From positions 34,140-98,139 of the forward strand of contig JAUXWZ010000055.1 of the NCBI GenBank assembly GCA_030684835.1: a stretch of 64,000 bases of DNA. Direction: 5' to 3'. The stretch comes from Beijerinckiaceae bacterium. Lineage in GTDB: Bacteria; Pseudomonadota; Alphaproteobacteria; Rhizobiales; Beijerinckiaceae. The notes under the pieces were generated by a model. The model was given only the letters and a program-made list of their open reading frames with translations, did not search any database and had not been told where the DNA came from. The position numbers and the translations under genes were made by a program. Positions 44,660 through 53,134 of the stretch are shown here, piece by piece (position 1 is the stretch's first letter; each line of letters begins with the position of its first letter).

Positions 44660-46762
44660 TTAACGCGGCCTCGCTAGTTGGAACGACGCAATTCGATCAT
44701 CGGACGTATCGAGCATGCGGCGTGCGTCAGGCGTGTATCGCCGACGCCAATTTGGATGTTCTCTGGTTGTGCCGGGTAAATTAGTTTGCTCGACTATGGC
44801 CATCAGATCTTCGACTGGCGCGAGCGCGAGTTGCGAGGCCGAACGGGCGAGAAACTGCATTGCGGCGTCTGTCGCGCTTGCGCCCGCGCTTGCGGGCGGA
44901 GTGGGCCCCCGTTCCACGACGCCCGCATCTTCAAAAGCGCGCCACATCGCATCACGATCTTGCGCGCGATTGTATTCCTCGCCTTCAATCGTCTGTCCGG
45001 GCCCAAATTGGTTAAGCTCCTTGCGCAGCTTGAGGTCCGCGCCGCCCCACCAGCCTGCGACAGAGGGAATGTCGTGGGTCGAACTCATGGCCGCGGCTGA
45101 TGGCGCATACCATTCAGGTTTGTGGAAGCCGTCGGCGGCGCGTTCAAATTGCATCACGCGCATTCCGTACACACCTGCCTGCTCAAGCCGTTCGCGGAAG
45201 CCATGCGGTACGGTGCCGAGATCTTCGCCGATGACGATGGCGCGATGACGATGTGATTCGAGGCACACAAGTTTCAGCATGTCGTTGAACGGATAGGCCA
45301 TGTAAGCGCCATGCGAGGCGTCTTCACCCTCAGGCACCAGCCACAGGCGCGCGAGGCCCATCACATGGTCGATACGCACGCCGCCTGAATGGCGGAATTG
45401 CGCGCGCAGTGTCGCCAGGAACGGCGCGTAGCCGTTGCGGCGCAAGGCTCGCGGCGCGAACGTGGTCAGGCCCCAGTTCTGTCCACGTGGCGCCAGCTGG
45501 TCTGGCGGCGCGCCGATGTTCAATCCAACAAGGAGATCGTTGGGCTGCATCCAGCCATGGCTGCCGCCGGCGTTCATGCCAACAGCGAGATCGCAAATCA
45601 GGCCGATGCGCATGCCCGCGCGGCGCGCTGTTTCCTGTGCATGCGCCTGTGACGCGTCCGCCAACCATTGCAGGAAGCTGTGGAAGCGCACTTCGATCTC
45701 ATGCTCGCATGCAAAGCTTGCGACACCCGGCGCTCGACTATCGCGATGTTCGGGGTCCCACGAGCGCCAGTCCCAGAGCGCGTAGTCCCTCATGAAATAG
45801 TGCGCGTGCAACGCTTCGAACCGAGCATGAGCGGCCAGCGTCTCACCCCCGGAAGCGCAGAAGCCCTCGAAGACGGCGGCAAGCGGTGTGTGGTGCGCGA
45901 CATCTGTCGCCATGAAGTCATCGAACAGCGCGCGCAGGAGGCGCATGCGCACAGCGGCGGCCTGCTGCCAATCAACCAGAGGCAACGCCTCGAGGGAGGC
46001 CATTTGCTGCGCAACGCCAGAGGCGACAATTGCCGCGGCGACACGCGCGGGCCCAACGATGCTCGCGCAGTCAGCATGCAGCGGATTGCGGAATAAGCGC
46101 GTCGAGGGCGAGTAGGGCGAATAATGATTCGCGTCGGCAGAAAACAACGCGTGCGTCGGGCTCAACGCGAGCGCGTCGGCGCCGCGCAATCCAGCCGCCG
46201 CGCAAAGCGCCTCCACACCTGCAAAGGTTCCGATCCCGCCATCGCCCTGCGTGCGCAACCCGTACAGCTGCGCCGTCAATCCCCATACAGGCGCGCCGCC
46301 TGATACGTCAGCAGAGGTGAAGCAGCGCGGCGGCGCTATTGCGAGCGTGGTTTGCGTGTTTGCAACTTGCAGGCGGTGATAGCCGATGCGATGCACGGGA
46401 TCGGCGCGTAGATATCCATCGGCATGCTCGTGCAGCCAGATGTCTTGCGCGTCGCCCTCTTCAAAAACAATGCGCGCATGGCTGGGCTCAAGATTATCGC
46501 CCGGGATCAGCAGCGGCTCGCCTGCTGTTGCAACGATCATCGGGGGCAGGCCGCGCCCGCCGACTTCCTGCATCAACTGGCGCCGGCTATCGGCTATTTG
46601 CGAAACGTTCGAACAGGCGACGCCGCAGGATTCCAGGATGCGGCGCAGGTCGTCGCCGGAGACAGTCCGATCCTGACCGGTATGGTCTGTCCATGATGGC
46701 GAGAGGCCGGATGCGAATGCGAGCTTGCGGATAGAAGCGTCGGCGTCGAGATAATCGTCCAT
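44660..46762 (-). CDS. malQ: 4-alpha-glucanotransferase (amylomaltase, GH77)
   Basis: Transfers glucan segments between maltodextrins. The 700-residue protein has an N-terminal MalQ-specific domain (about 1-160) and the GH77 barrel. The catalytic residues are all visible: nucleophile Asp in GVRIDHVMGLARLW, acid/base Glu in IVIGEDLGTVP, and the third Asp in SSTHDIPSVAGWW. The length and N-terminal domain fit the larger MalQ form. GGGACAGG precedes the ATG at 46762; an in-frame start at 46786 is less likely. It is the last gene of the leftward glgA-(glgB-like)-malQ group, 51 bases after the glgB-like stop. Confidence 0.95.
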   Translation of the reverse strand: MDDYLDADASIRKLAFASGLSPSWTDHTGQDRTVSGDDLRRILESCGVACSNVSQIADSRRQLMQEVGGRGLPPMIVATAGEPLLIPGDNLEPSHARIVFEEGDAQDIWLHEHADGYLRADPVHRIGYHRLQVANTQTTLAIAPPRCFTSADVSGGAPVWGLTAQLYGLRTQGDGGIGTFAGVEALCAAAGLRGADALALSPTHALFSADANHYSPYSPSTRLFRNPLHADCASIVGPARVAAAIVASGVAQQMASLEALPLVDWQQAAAVRMRLLRALFDDFMATDVAHHTPLAAVFEGFCASGGETLAAHARFEALHAHYFMRDYALWDWRSWDPEHRDSRAPGVASFACEHEIEVRFHSFLQWLADASQAHAQETARRAGMRIGLICDLAVGMNAGGSHGWMQPNDLLVGLNIGAPPDQLAPRGQNWGLTTFAPRALRRNGYAPFLATLRAQFRHSGGVRIDHVMGLARLWLVPEGEDASHGAYMAYPFNDMLKLVCLESHRHRAIVIGEDLGTVPHGFRERLEQAGVYGMRVMQFERAADGFHKPEWYAPSAAAMSSTHDIPSVAGWWGGADLKLRKELNQFGPGQTIEGEEYNRAQDRDAMWRAFEDAGVVERGPTPPASAGASATDAAMQFLARSASQLALAPVEDLMAIVEQTNLPGTTREHPNWRRRYTPDARRMLDTSDDRIASFQLARPR

Positions 46763-46813
46763 GTGGCCTGTCCCGTATCTTGCCAAGCCCTCCCGCGCGA
46801 AGGGCTGTCGTTT

Positions 46814-48760
46814 TTAAATGTCGTTTCGAAAAATAATAGCTCCGCGTGACGGAATAGTTATGTCGAGGAAGAAAGTTCCTGGACGGTCCGCGATTTCGAA
46901 AGTATGTGCGCCGCCATAATTCCCCACATCGCCGCCGCCATAGTGGCGGGAGTCCGTGTTCAGCAGTTCGCGCCAGTGACCTTCGCAGGGGGCTTCAAGT
47001 CGAACCCTGCGTGCTTCATCGGAGCGATTCATGGCCACAAGCAGTGGCGCCGCCGCCTCGCCAGAACGTACGTATGCGATGACGGGTGGCTCGGTCGGCA
47101 GCCAAGTGACGAGTTGCGAGACCCGGGACGAAAGCCTGATCGGAGCTTCGTTCCGCAAGGTGCTGTTGAGATCGCGCACAAGTTTAAGGAAGCAGAGGCT
47201 GTCCGGATTGTCCAAGATGTCCCATGCAACCACGCCGTCCGGCCATTGATGCTGGCCAAGTTCGGCGCCCATATGCATCAACTTCATGCCCGGCGTCAGC
47301 CACGCCAGCGCATAGACGGCGCGCAACAGCGCGAGCGGATCGCTGCTCCATAATGCCGGGGAGAAACGCGACAACGTTTGGGGCGTAATCGGCAGAAGCG
47401 CGCGCTCGAGCCGGTCGGCGCCTTCGCGCTGCAGAATATCCGCCGCGCCATCGAAGGCTGCCCGAATTGCGTCGGCGCGCCAAACTTGCGCTTCGCACCG
47501 GTCCGCCTCGCTGGCGTCTTCTACAATCAGCAATGCGCCTGGGGCGTTCTCGTCCATATCCTGGCGAAGACGCGTCAGCAGATTGGGCGTCACGCGCGGC
47601 GCCTTCATGCTCAGGCCATCGAGATGGAATCCTTCAAGCCACGCCATCGCGCTGTCGACCAGGATATTCTCGACGAACAGGCTGGCGCCGTCGGCTACTT
47701 TACTTTCATAAAATTCAGGAGCGTCCCAGTCCAGGATAACGCCCAGACCCGCGTCGTGACAGACATCAATAAAGTCTGCAAACCCGCTCGGTTCGCCGAG
47801 CGCGTCTGGCGGCGAAAACATCCACGCTGGCGCGCCTTTGCGGGAAAGGCCTATCTGGACATGCGAGAAGCCCAGCGCGGAAACGAAGCCGGGCAATCGT
47901 TCGCCCAACTTGCGCCAGTTCGCAATGCGCCCGTCCTGCGTCAGCCATGCGTCTGGCTCGATACGGTAAATGGTGACAGGCGCGGCGCAATCGCGGCGCG
48001 CGCGGCGGATCGCCAGAAAACGCTCGTCGCGCCATTCGTGTTGAAGCACGGCGCCGACGATCGCAGCGGGATGGGGAGTGGTTTCAGTGGCGCGCGCGAA
48101 CGGGTCAATGATAAGCGCCGCCTCGTCGTCGTCGCTTTCGCGGACGGCGAAACTATAGCGAGAGCCTGAGCCGATCCGTGGAATGAACACTTCCCAGACG
48201 CCTGAATCTTCGCGCTGGCCCATCGGGTGTCGACAATCGCTCCAAAAGTTGAAGTCGCCCGCGACCGCGACGCTTGCCGCGTTCGGCGCCCAATATGCGA
48301 AGCGCACGCCGGGCACGCCCTCAAGATTGGTGACATGGGCGCCCAATAGTCCGCTGACGCCGCGCAACGGCGAGTCGCGCATCATTCGCAGTTCGGGCTC
48401 CCAAAGCGCCGAAGTGAAGGAGTAGGGGTCTTCATGCTCGTCGACGTGGCCTGGCCAATAGACGCGCAGCAGGTATGGCGCTTCACTTTCGAAGGGGGCG
48501 GCGAAAAGTCCCGGGGTCTGGCTTTGATCAAGGACTGCGAGGATTTCGCCGCTGGCCCGTGCCCGCGCTTCAACGCGCCACGCACCGGGGGCGTTCACTC
48601 GCAGCACTCGCCGCCCGGACGCGCTGTGTACGCCAAGAACGCTGAATGGAGCGGCGTGCGCGCCACGTTCGATGGCTTGCAAGCTGTCCGCGTCGAGCGC
48701 TGCAATGTGCTGTGCAACGGACAATGGCGCTATCCCGGTCGGCGAATCCTCTTCGCGCAA
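46814..48760 (-). CDS. GlgB-like protein, probably a catalytically inactive branching enzyme
   Basis: A 648-residue protein aligned over its length with 1,4-alpha-glucan branching enzyme (GlgB, usually about 730). The N-terminal domain (HAAPFSVLGVHSASGRRVLRV) and CBM48 domain (VRFAYWAPNAASVAVAGDFNFW) are normal. The GH13 barrel is eroded: region I is LDWDAPEFY (His replaced by Glu near residue 348). Region II is HLDGLSMKA instead of HIDGLRVDA, so both the Arg and the nucleophile Asp are gone (Lys at about 386). The loop between these regions is shortened, and the region IV SHDEV is missing. The region III Glu (LLIVEDAS) remains. The start is TTG at 48760, or TTG 12 codons later; no ATG fits. 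The frame is intact, so the protein is probably made. Confidence 0.85.
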   Translation of the reverse strand: MREEDSPTGIAPLSVAQHIAALDADSLQAIERGAHAAPFSVLGVHSASGRRVLRVNAPGAWRVEARARASGEILAVLDQSQTPGLFAAPFESEAPYLLRVYWPGHVDEHEDPYSFTSALWEPELRMMRDSPLRGVSGLLGAHVTNLEGVPGVRFAYWAPNAASVAVAGDFNFWSDCRHPMGQREDSGVWEVFIPRIGSGSRYSFAVRESDDDEAALIIDPFARATETTPHPAAIVGAVLQHEWRDERFLAIRRARRDCAAPVTIYRIEPDAWLTQDGRIANWRKLGERLPGFVSALGFSHVQIGLSRKGAPAWMFSPPDALGEPSGFADFIDVCHDAGLGVILDWDAPEFYESKVADGASLFVENILVDSAMAWLEGFHLDGLSMKAPRVTPNLLTRLRQDMDENAPGALLIVEDASEADRCEAQVWRADAIRAAFDGAADILQREGADRLERALLPITPQTLSRFSPALWSSDPLALLRAVYALAWLTPGMKLMHMGAELGQHQWPDGVVAWDILDNPDSLCFLKLVRDLNSTLRNEAPIRLSSRVSQLVTWLPTEPPVIAYVRSGEAAAPLLVAMNRSDEARRVRLEAPCEGHWRELLNTDSRHYGGGDVGNYGGAHTFEIADRPGTFFLDITIPSRGAIIFRNDI

Positions 48761-48804
48761 CGCTTAAGTTTGATTGATAGCCGATTCGACGCCGCGCCGG
48801 TAGT

Positions 48805-50235
48805 TCAGCCTGCGTGGGCCAAACGATAGACGTCATCATAGCGGCGCGCCGACGCTTCCCAGCCGAAGCTGCGGGCCATCGCAGCGCGGCGCATGGAGGT
48901 AAACCGGCGGCTCGATGTGTATGCGTCGAAGGCCCGCCGGATAGCGCCGTTTAGATTGTTGGCTGTAGGCGTCGCAAAAAGGAAGCCGGTTTGGCCGTCT
49001 TCGATCGTGTCGGCAAGACCGCCTGTACGATGCGCGATGGGCAAGGCGCCAAACTTTTGCGCGTACATTTGCGAGAGGCCGCAAGGCTCGAAACGTGACG
49101 GCATAAGCAGAAAATCGCTCCCCGCGAACATGCGGCGCGCCTCCTTCGCGCAAAAGCCAATCCGCGCGCCAACCATCCCGCGGTGCCGACGGACCAGGGA
49201 TTGGACAGCCTCTTCAAAGCGAGGCTCGCCTTGCCCTGTCACCATGAGCTGACCGCCGTGCGCGATGATCGTCTCCGCCGTTTCAATGGCGAGGTCCACG
49301 CCCTTCTGGTGAACGAGTCGAGAAATGATTGCGAAAAGGGGCCCACGCGTCAGGGCAAGGTCAAAATCCTTCCGCACCTGATTGGCATGGCCGCTCTTCC
49401 AGGCCTCAGCCCCCGCACCAGCGCTGTCGGCTTCCTCGCCCCAGCTTTCGTCGATGCCGTTGAGTATGCCAGTGAGGCGTCCTTGATTGCTTCGTTCTGC
49501 GAGCAGTCCGTGCAGGCCGCATCCAAATTCCGGCGTCGTAATCTCGTTTGCATAGGTCGAACTGACCGTGGTCAGGTGCGACGAATAAAACAATCCTGCC
49601 TTCAGAAAGGACAGCTTGCCGTAGAATTCGACGCCATTCACGTCAAAGGCGGAATCGGGAATGGCCAGCGAGCGCATGCGCGCCGTGTCGAAAAGTCCCT
49701 GATAAGCAAGGTTGTGGATCGTGAGCAGGGTGGGGACGTGACTGCCGCGCCACGCGAGGTAGCCGGCCGCCAAAGCGGAAGGCCAATCGTTGAGGTGCAG
49801 ATTGTCCGGCTCCCAGCCGGATTCGCCAAAGCCGCAGGCAATGTCTGCTGCGGCGAGCGACAATCGGGCGAAGCGAATGTCGTTGTCGGGCCAAGGCTCG
49901 CCGAGCAAGTCGACGTAGGGCGTGCCGGGGCGGTCATACAATTCAGGACAGATGACAATATAAACAACAAGGCCGTCCGGGCGCGCGACGCGCCCGATGG
50001 CGCAGGCGGGGATATCACCGGCGGCGGGAAGGTTAGCAACCTTCTCGACCCCTGCATGTTTTGCAAGAACTTGCGGGTAGCCTGGAATCAACACCCGCAC
50101 GTCGCATGCGCCGCGCAGGGCCCGGGGCAACGCCGCGGACACTTCTCCAAGCCCGCCGGCCTGGACGTAATCGGACATTTCGGACGTCACAAAGAGGATT
50201 TTGCGCTGGGCGGCGGCTGACGCGATTGCAAACAT
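48805..50235 (-). CDS. glgA: Glycogen/starch synthase-type glycosyltransferase (GT5)
   Basis: A 476-residue GT-B enzyme of family GT5. It shows VTSEMSDYVQAGGLGEVSAALPRAL at the N-terminus, TIHNLAYQGLF, SRLVHQKGVDL, and the C-terminal nucleotide-sugar site PSRFEPCGLSQMYAQKFGALPIAHRTGGLADT. The standard KTGGL motif reads QAGGL (Gln at residue 25), and HDWHAG reads NDWPSA, so it belongs to a divergent GT5 subgroup. The donor sugar nucleotide may still be ADP-glucose, but that is not certain. ATG 50235 fits the family N-terminus; the frame is open to 50331. It is the first gene of the leftward arm. Confidence 0.85.
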   Translation of the reverse strand: MFAIASAAAQRKILFVTSEMSDYVQAGGLGEVSAALPRALRGACDVRVLIPGYPQVLAKHAGVEKVANLPAAGDIPACAIGRVARPDGLVVYIVICPELYDRPGTPYVDLLGEPWPDNDIRFARLSLAAADIACGFGESGWEPDNLHLNDWPSALAAGYLAWRGSHVPTLLTIHNLAYQGLFDTARMRSLAIPDSAFDVNGVEFYGKLSFLKAGLFYSSHLTTVSSTYANEITTPEFGCGLHGLLAERSNQGRLTGILNGIDESWGEEADSAGAGAEAWKSGHANQVRKDFDLALTRGPLFAIISRLVHQKGVDLAIETAETIIAHGGQLMVTGQGEPRFEEAVQSLVRRHRGMVGARIGFCAKEARRMFAGSDFLLMPSRFEPCGLSQMYAQKFGALPIAHRTGGLADTIEDGQTGFLFATPTANNLNGAIRRAFDAYTSSRRFTSMRRAAMARSFGWEASARRYDDVYRLAHAG

Positions 50236-50626
50236 GTTTGGTCCGGAAAATGTCTGAGCGTCACAGGACATGACGAGAGACGTGAAGCAATCGGCGGGCC
50301 AGATGAAATTGACCTGATTAAACGCGACCATGTATGGTCAAGGTAAAGCATGGGTTAATGTAGCGTGACAGTTTAGCAGTTCTCGGCAAGAGGGAGCAGC
50401 CTAACCATCGCCATGTGCAAGATGTTGATTTTTGTGTAGAATATGTTGAACCGCATTTCACTGCGGTTTCCGGTTTGCTTTCCCGCCGCGCGTCCCCAAC
50501 TCTTCCTCCGGGCCTTCACCCAGTGCGAATCAGCTTTTTTAGGCTGAGAACCTACGCCGACGCGTTCAGTTTATTTACCTCCGCGTGGAAAGCTTCGCCG
50601 TATCAAAGAATCGTTTGGAGAAAAAG
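50236..50626. other. Intergenic region between divergent glgA and glgP
   Basis: This 391-base gap is AT-richer than its flanks and must carry promoters for both arms of the glycogen locus. It contains a perfect inverted repeat at 50449-50468 and a smaller one, ACCAT-GT-ATGGT, at 50327-50338. The upstream extension of the glgA frame (to 50331) covers part of it but has no family match. I see no small gene or RNA. Confidence 0.55.
50449..50468. repeat. Inverted repeat upstream of glgP
   Basis: AACCGCA and TGCGGTT, perfect 7-base arms with a 6-base spacer, about 160 bases before the glgP start. No T tract follows, so an operator is more likely than a terminator. It could bind a regulator of the divergent glycogen genes. 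Confidence 0.45.
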
Positions 50627-53134
50627 ATGAGCGTTGGCATCACGACATTGCACAAGCCTAGCACTGCCAATGAAGCCGCAACGTCGCTGCCTGTGGGCGG
50701 GCAGGGCATGTCTGCCGAAGACCTGCGTGCGCGCATCTTGTCCAAATTGGCGTATTCGGTTGGCAAGGACGTCGGCAGCGCGCGTGAACATGATTGGCTA
50801 ACGGCCGCCATCCTTGCGTTGCGTGACGGGATTATCGATGGGTGGGCGCACACCATCCATGAAGCCAAGCGCAGTGGCCGCAAGCGCGTTTATTATCTTT
50901 CCCTCGAGTTTCTGATCGGCCGTCTCTTCAAGGACGCGCTTGGCAATATGGGTCTCACGGAGACCATGCGCGAGGCGCTGGACGGTCTTGGCGTCGATCT
51001 TGAAACCATTGCATCGCTTGAGCCTGACGCCGCGCTGGGCAACGGCGGACTTGGGCGCCTCGCAGCCTGCTTTATGGAAAGCATGGCGACGGTGGGCGTC
51101 TCCGGCCTTGGCTACGGCATTCGCTACGACCACGGCCTTTTCCGCCAGAAAATCGTGGACGGCTATCAGGTCGAAACGCCGGAGGATTGGCTCTCCTTCC
51201 GCAACCCGTGGGAATTCCTGCGTCGCGAGATTGTGCACGAAATCGGCTTTGGCGGCACGGTGGCCATGGCCAACGGCTGGGATGGCGCGGCGCGCCACAC
51301 GTGGCAGCCGGCTGAGACGGTTCTGGCCGTCGCATACGACACGCCGGTCGTCGGCAACCATGCACGCATGATCAACACGCTGCGCCTCTGGAGCGCGCGC
51401 TCCACCGATCCGTTGCGTCTGGACACGTTCAACTCCGGCGATCACCTTGGCGCAATGGCCGAGCGCACGCGCGCCGAGAGCATTTCTCGCGTTCTCTATC
51501 CCTCCGACGCGACGCCTGCGGGGCAGGAGCTTCGCCTGCGGCAGGAGTATTTCTTCACCTCCGCCTCGTTGCAGGATCTGATCCGCCGCCACATGCAGCG
51601 CTTCGGCGACATTCGAAGCCTGCATGAGAAGGCGTCCATGCAGCTCAACGATACGCATCCTTCGATCGCGATCGCCGAGCTGATGCGTCTGCTTATCGAC
51701 GTGCATGGCATCGGCTGGGATGAAGCCTGGCGCATGACGCGCGAGGCGTGCTGCTACACAAACCACACGCTTCTGCCCGAAGCGCTTGAGACATGGCCCG
51801 TGGGCTTGATGGAGCGTGTCTTGCCGCGCCATCTGCAGATCATCTTTGCGATCAACGCGCGTCTTCTTGAAGAAATTCGCGCCACCGGCGCCGCCAATGA
51901 TCACGTTGCGCGGGTGTCGCTGATCGACGAAAACCATGGTCGGCGCGTGCGCATGGGCAATCTTGCCTTCGTGGGGTCGCGAAAGATCAATGGAGTGTCA
52001 GCTCTGCATACCGAGCTGATGAAGGAGACCGTGTTCCGCGATCTCAATGCGCTGCTGCCGGGCCGCATCACCAACATGACGAATGGCATCACGCCGCGTC
52101 GCTGGTTTCAGCACGCCAATCCTCAGCTTGCGCAACTTGTACGCGACTGTGTGGGTGACGCCCCGTTCGAGGATCTGGAAAAGATCAAGGCCTTCGAGAC
52201 CTTCGCCAACGATGCAGGGGTGCGCGAGCGTTTTCGCGCGATCAAGCTTGCGAACAAGGAGCGCTTTGCCGACCACGTCGGCAAGTTGACGGGCGTGCAC
52301 GTCGATCCAACGGCGATGTTCGACATCCATGTGAAGCGGATTCATGAATACAAGCGCCAGCTTCTCAACATCATCGAGACGGTGGCGTTGTATCAGGCGA
52401 TCAAAGCCAACCCGACCGGCAACTGGGCGCCGCGCGTCAAGTTCTTCGCCGGCAAGGCCGCCGCCAGCTACGTGATGGCGAAAACCGTCATCAAGCTCAT
52501 CAACGATGTCGCCAGGACGATCAACGACGATCCGGACACGCGGGACCTGCTGAAGGTTGTGTTCCTGCCCAACTTCAACGTGAGCCTTGCGGAAATTATC
52601 ATTCCGGCTTGCGATCTCTCCGAGCAGATTTCGACGGCGGGGATGGAAGCGTCCGGCACTGGCAACATGAAGTTTGGCCTGAATGGCGCGCTTACGATTG
52701 GTACGCTCGACGGCGCCAATGTCGAAATGCTGGAGCATGTGGGGGACGACAATATCGTCATCTTCGGCATGACGGCTGCGGAAGTCGAAGCGCGTCGCCA
52801 GGCCGGTTATCATCCGCGCCAGGTGATCGAAAGCGATCCCATTCTGGCCGAGGCGCTGCAGGCGATCGCCGCTGGCGAGTTCTCGCTTGACGACCGCGCC
52901 CGCTATCACGGGCTTGTCGACACGCTCTACAACAGCGACTGGTTCATGGTGGCGGCAGACTTTGCGGCCTATTGGGACGCCCAGCGCAAAGTGGACGCCC
53001 TGTGGAGCAATCCCGACGACTGGAGCCGTCGCGCGATCATCAACACAGCCAACATGGGCTGGTTCTCGTCCGATCGCACGATCCGCCAGTACGCTGACGA
53101 AATCTGGAAAGTGCCGCATTGGCGCACCGCTTAA
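50627..53134 (+). CDS. glgP: Glycogen/maltodextrin phosphorylase
   Basis: Releases glucose 1-phosphate from alpha-1,4-glucan ends with pyridoxal phosphate. The 835-residue protein is family length. Key segments are RVYYLSLEFLIGRLFKDALGNM, LEPDAALGNGGLGRLAACFMESMAT, MQLNDTHPSIAIAELMRLL, HVKRIHEYKRQLLN and the PLP-lysine region ASGTGNMKFGLNGALTIGTLDGAN. TTGGAG precedes the ATG at 50627; the frame is open to 50585. Its stop overlaps the glgX ATG as TAATG, so phosphorylase and debranching enzyme are made together. Confidence 0.97.
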   Translation: MSVGITTLHKPSTANEAATSLPVGGQGMSAEDLRARILSKLAYSVGKDVGSAREHDWLTAAILALRDGIIDGWAHTIHEAKRSGRKRVYYLSLEFLIGRLFKDALGNMGLTETMREALDGLGVDLETIASLEPDAALGNGGLGRLAACFMESMATVGVSGLGYGIRYDHGLFRQKIVDGYQVETPEDWLSFRNPWEFLRREIVHEIGFGGTVAMANGWDGAARHTWQPAETVLAVAYDTPVVGNHARMINTLRLWSARSTDPLRLDTFNSGDHLGAMAERTRAESISRVLYPSDATPAGQELRLRQEYFFTSASLQDLIRRHMQRFGDIRSLHEKASMQLNDTHPSIAIAELMRLLIDVHGIGWDEAWRMTREACCYTNHTLLPEALETWPVGLMERVLPRHLQIIFAINARLLEEIRATGAANDHVARVSLIDENHGRRVRMGNLAFVGSRKINGVSALHTELMKETVFRDLNALLPGRITNMTNGITPRRWFQHANPQLAQLVRDCVGDAPFEDLEKIKAFETFANDAGVRERFRAIKLANKERFADHVGKLTGVHVDPTAMFDIHVKRIHEYKRQLLNIIETVALYQAIKANPTGNWAPRVKFFAGKAAASYVMAKTVIKLINDVARTINDDPDTRDLLKVVFLPNFNVSLAEIIIPACDLSEQISTAGMEASGTGNMKFGLNGALTIGTLDGANVEMLEHVGDDNIVIFGMTAAEVEARRQAGYHPRQVIESDPILAEALQAIAAGEFSLDDRARYHGLVDTLYNSDWFMVAADFAAYWDAQRKVDALWSNPDDWSRRAIINTANMGWFSSDRTIRQYADEIWKVPHWRTA

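Noticed and set aside
44680..44704. GGAAC at 44680-44684 inside the malQ 3' end as a promoter
   Set aside because: No CGTT-like element follows at the right distance, and no plus-strand gene starts nearby.
46814..48760. Reading the glgB-like gene as an ordinary, active GlgB
   Set aside because: The catalytic Asp and Arg of region II, the His of region I and the His-Asp of region IV are not in place, so a standard glgB label would mislead.
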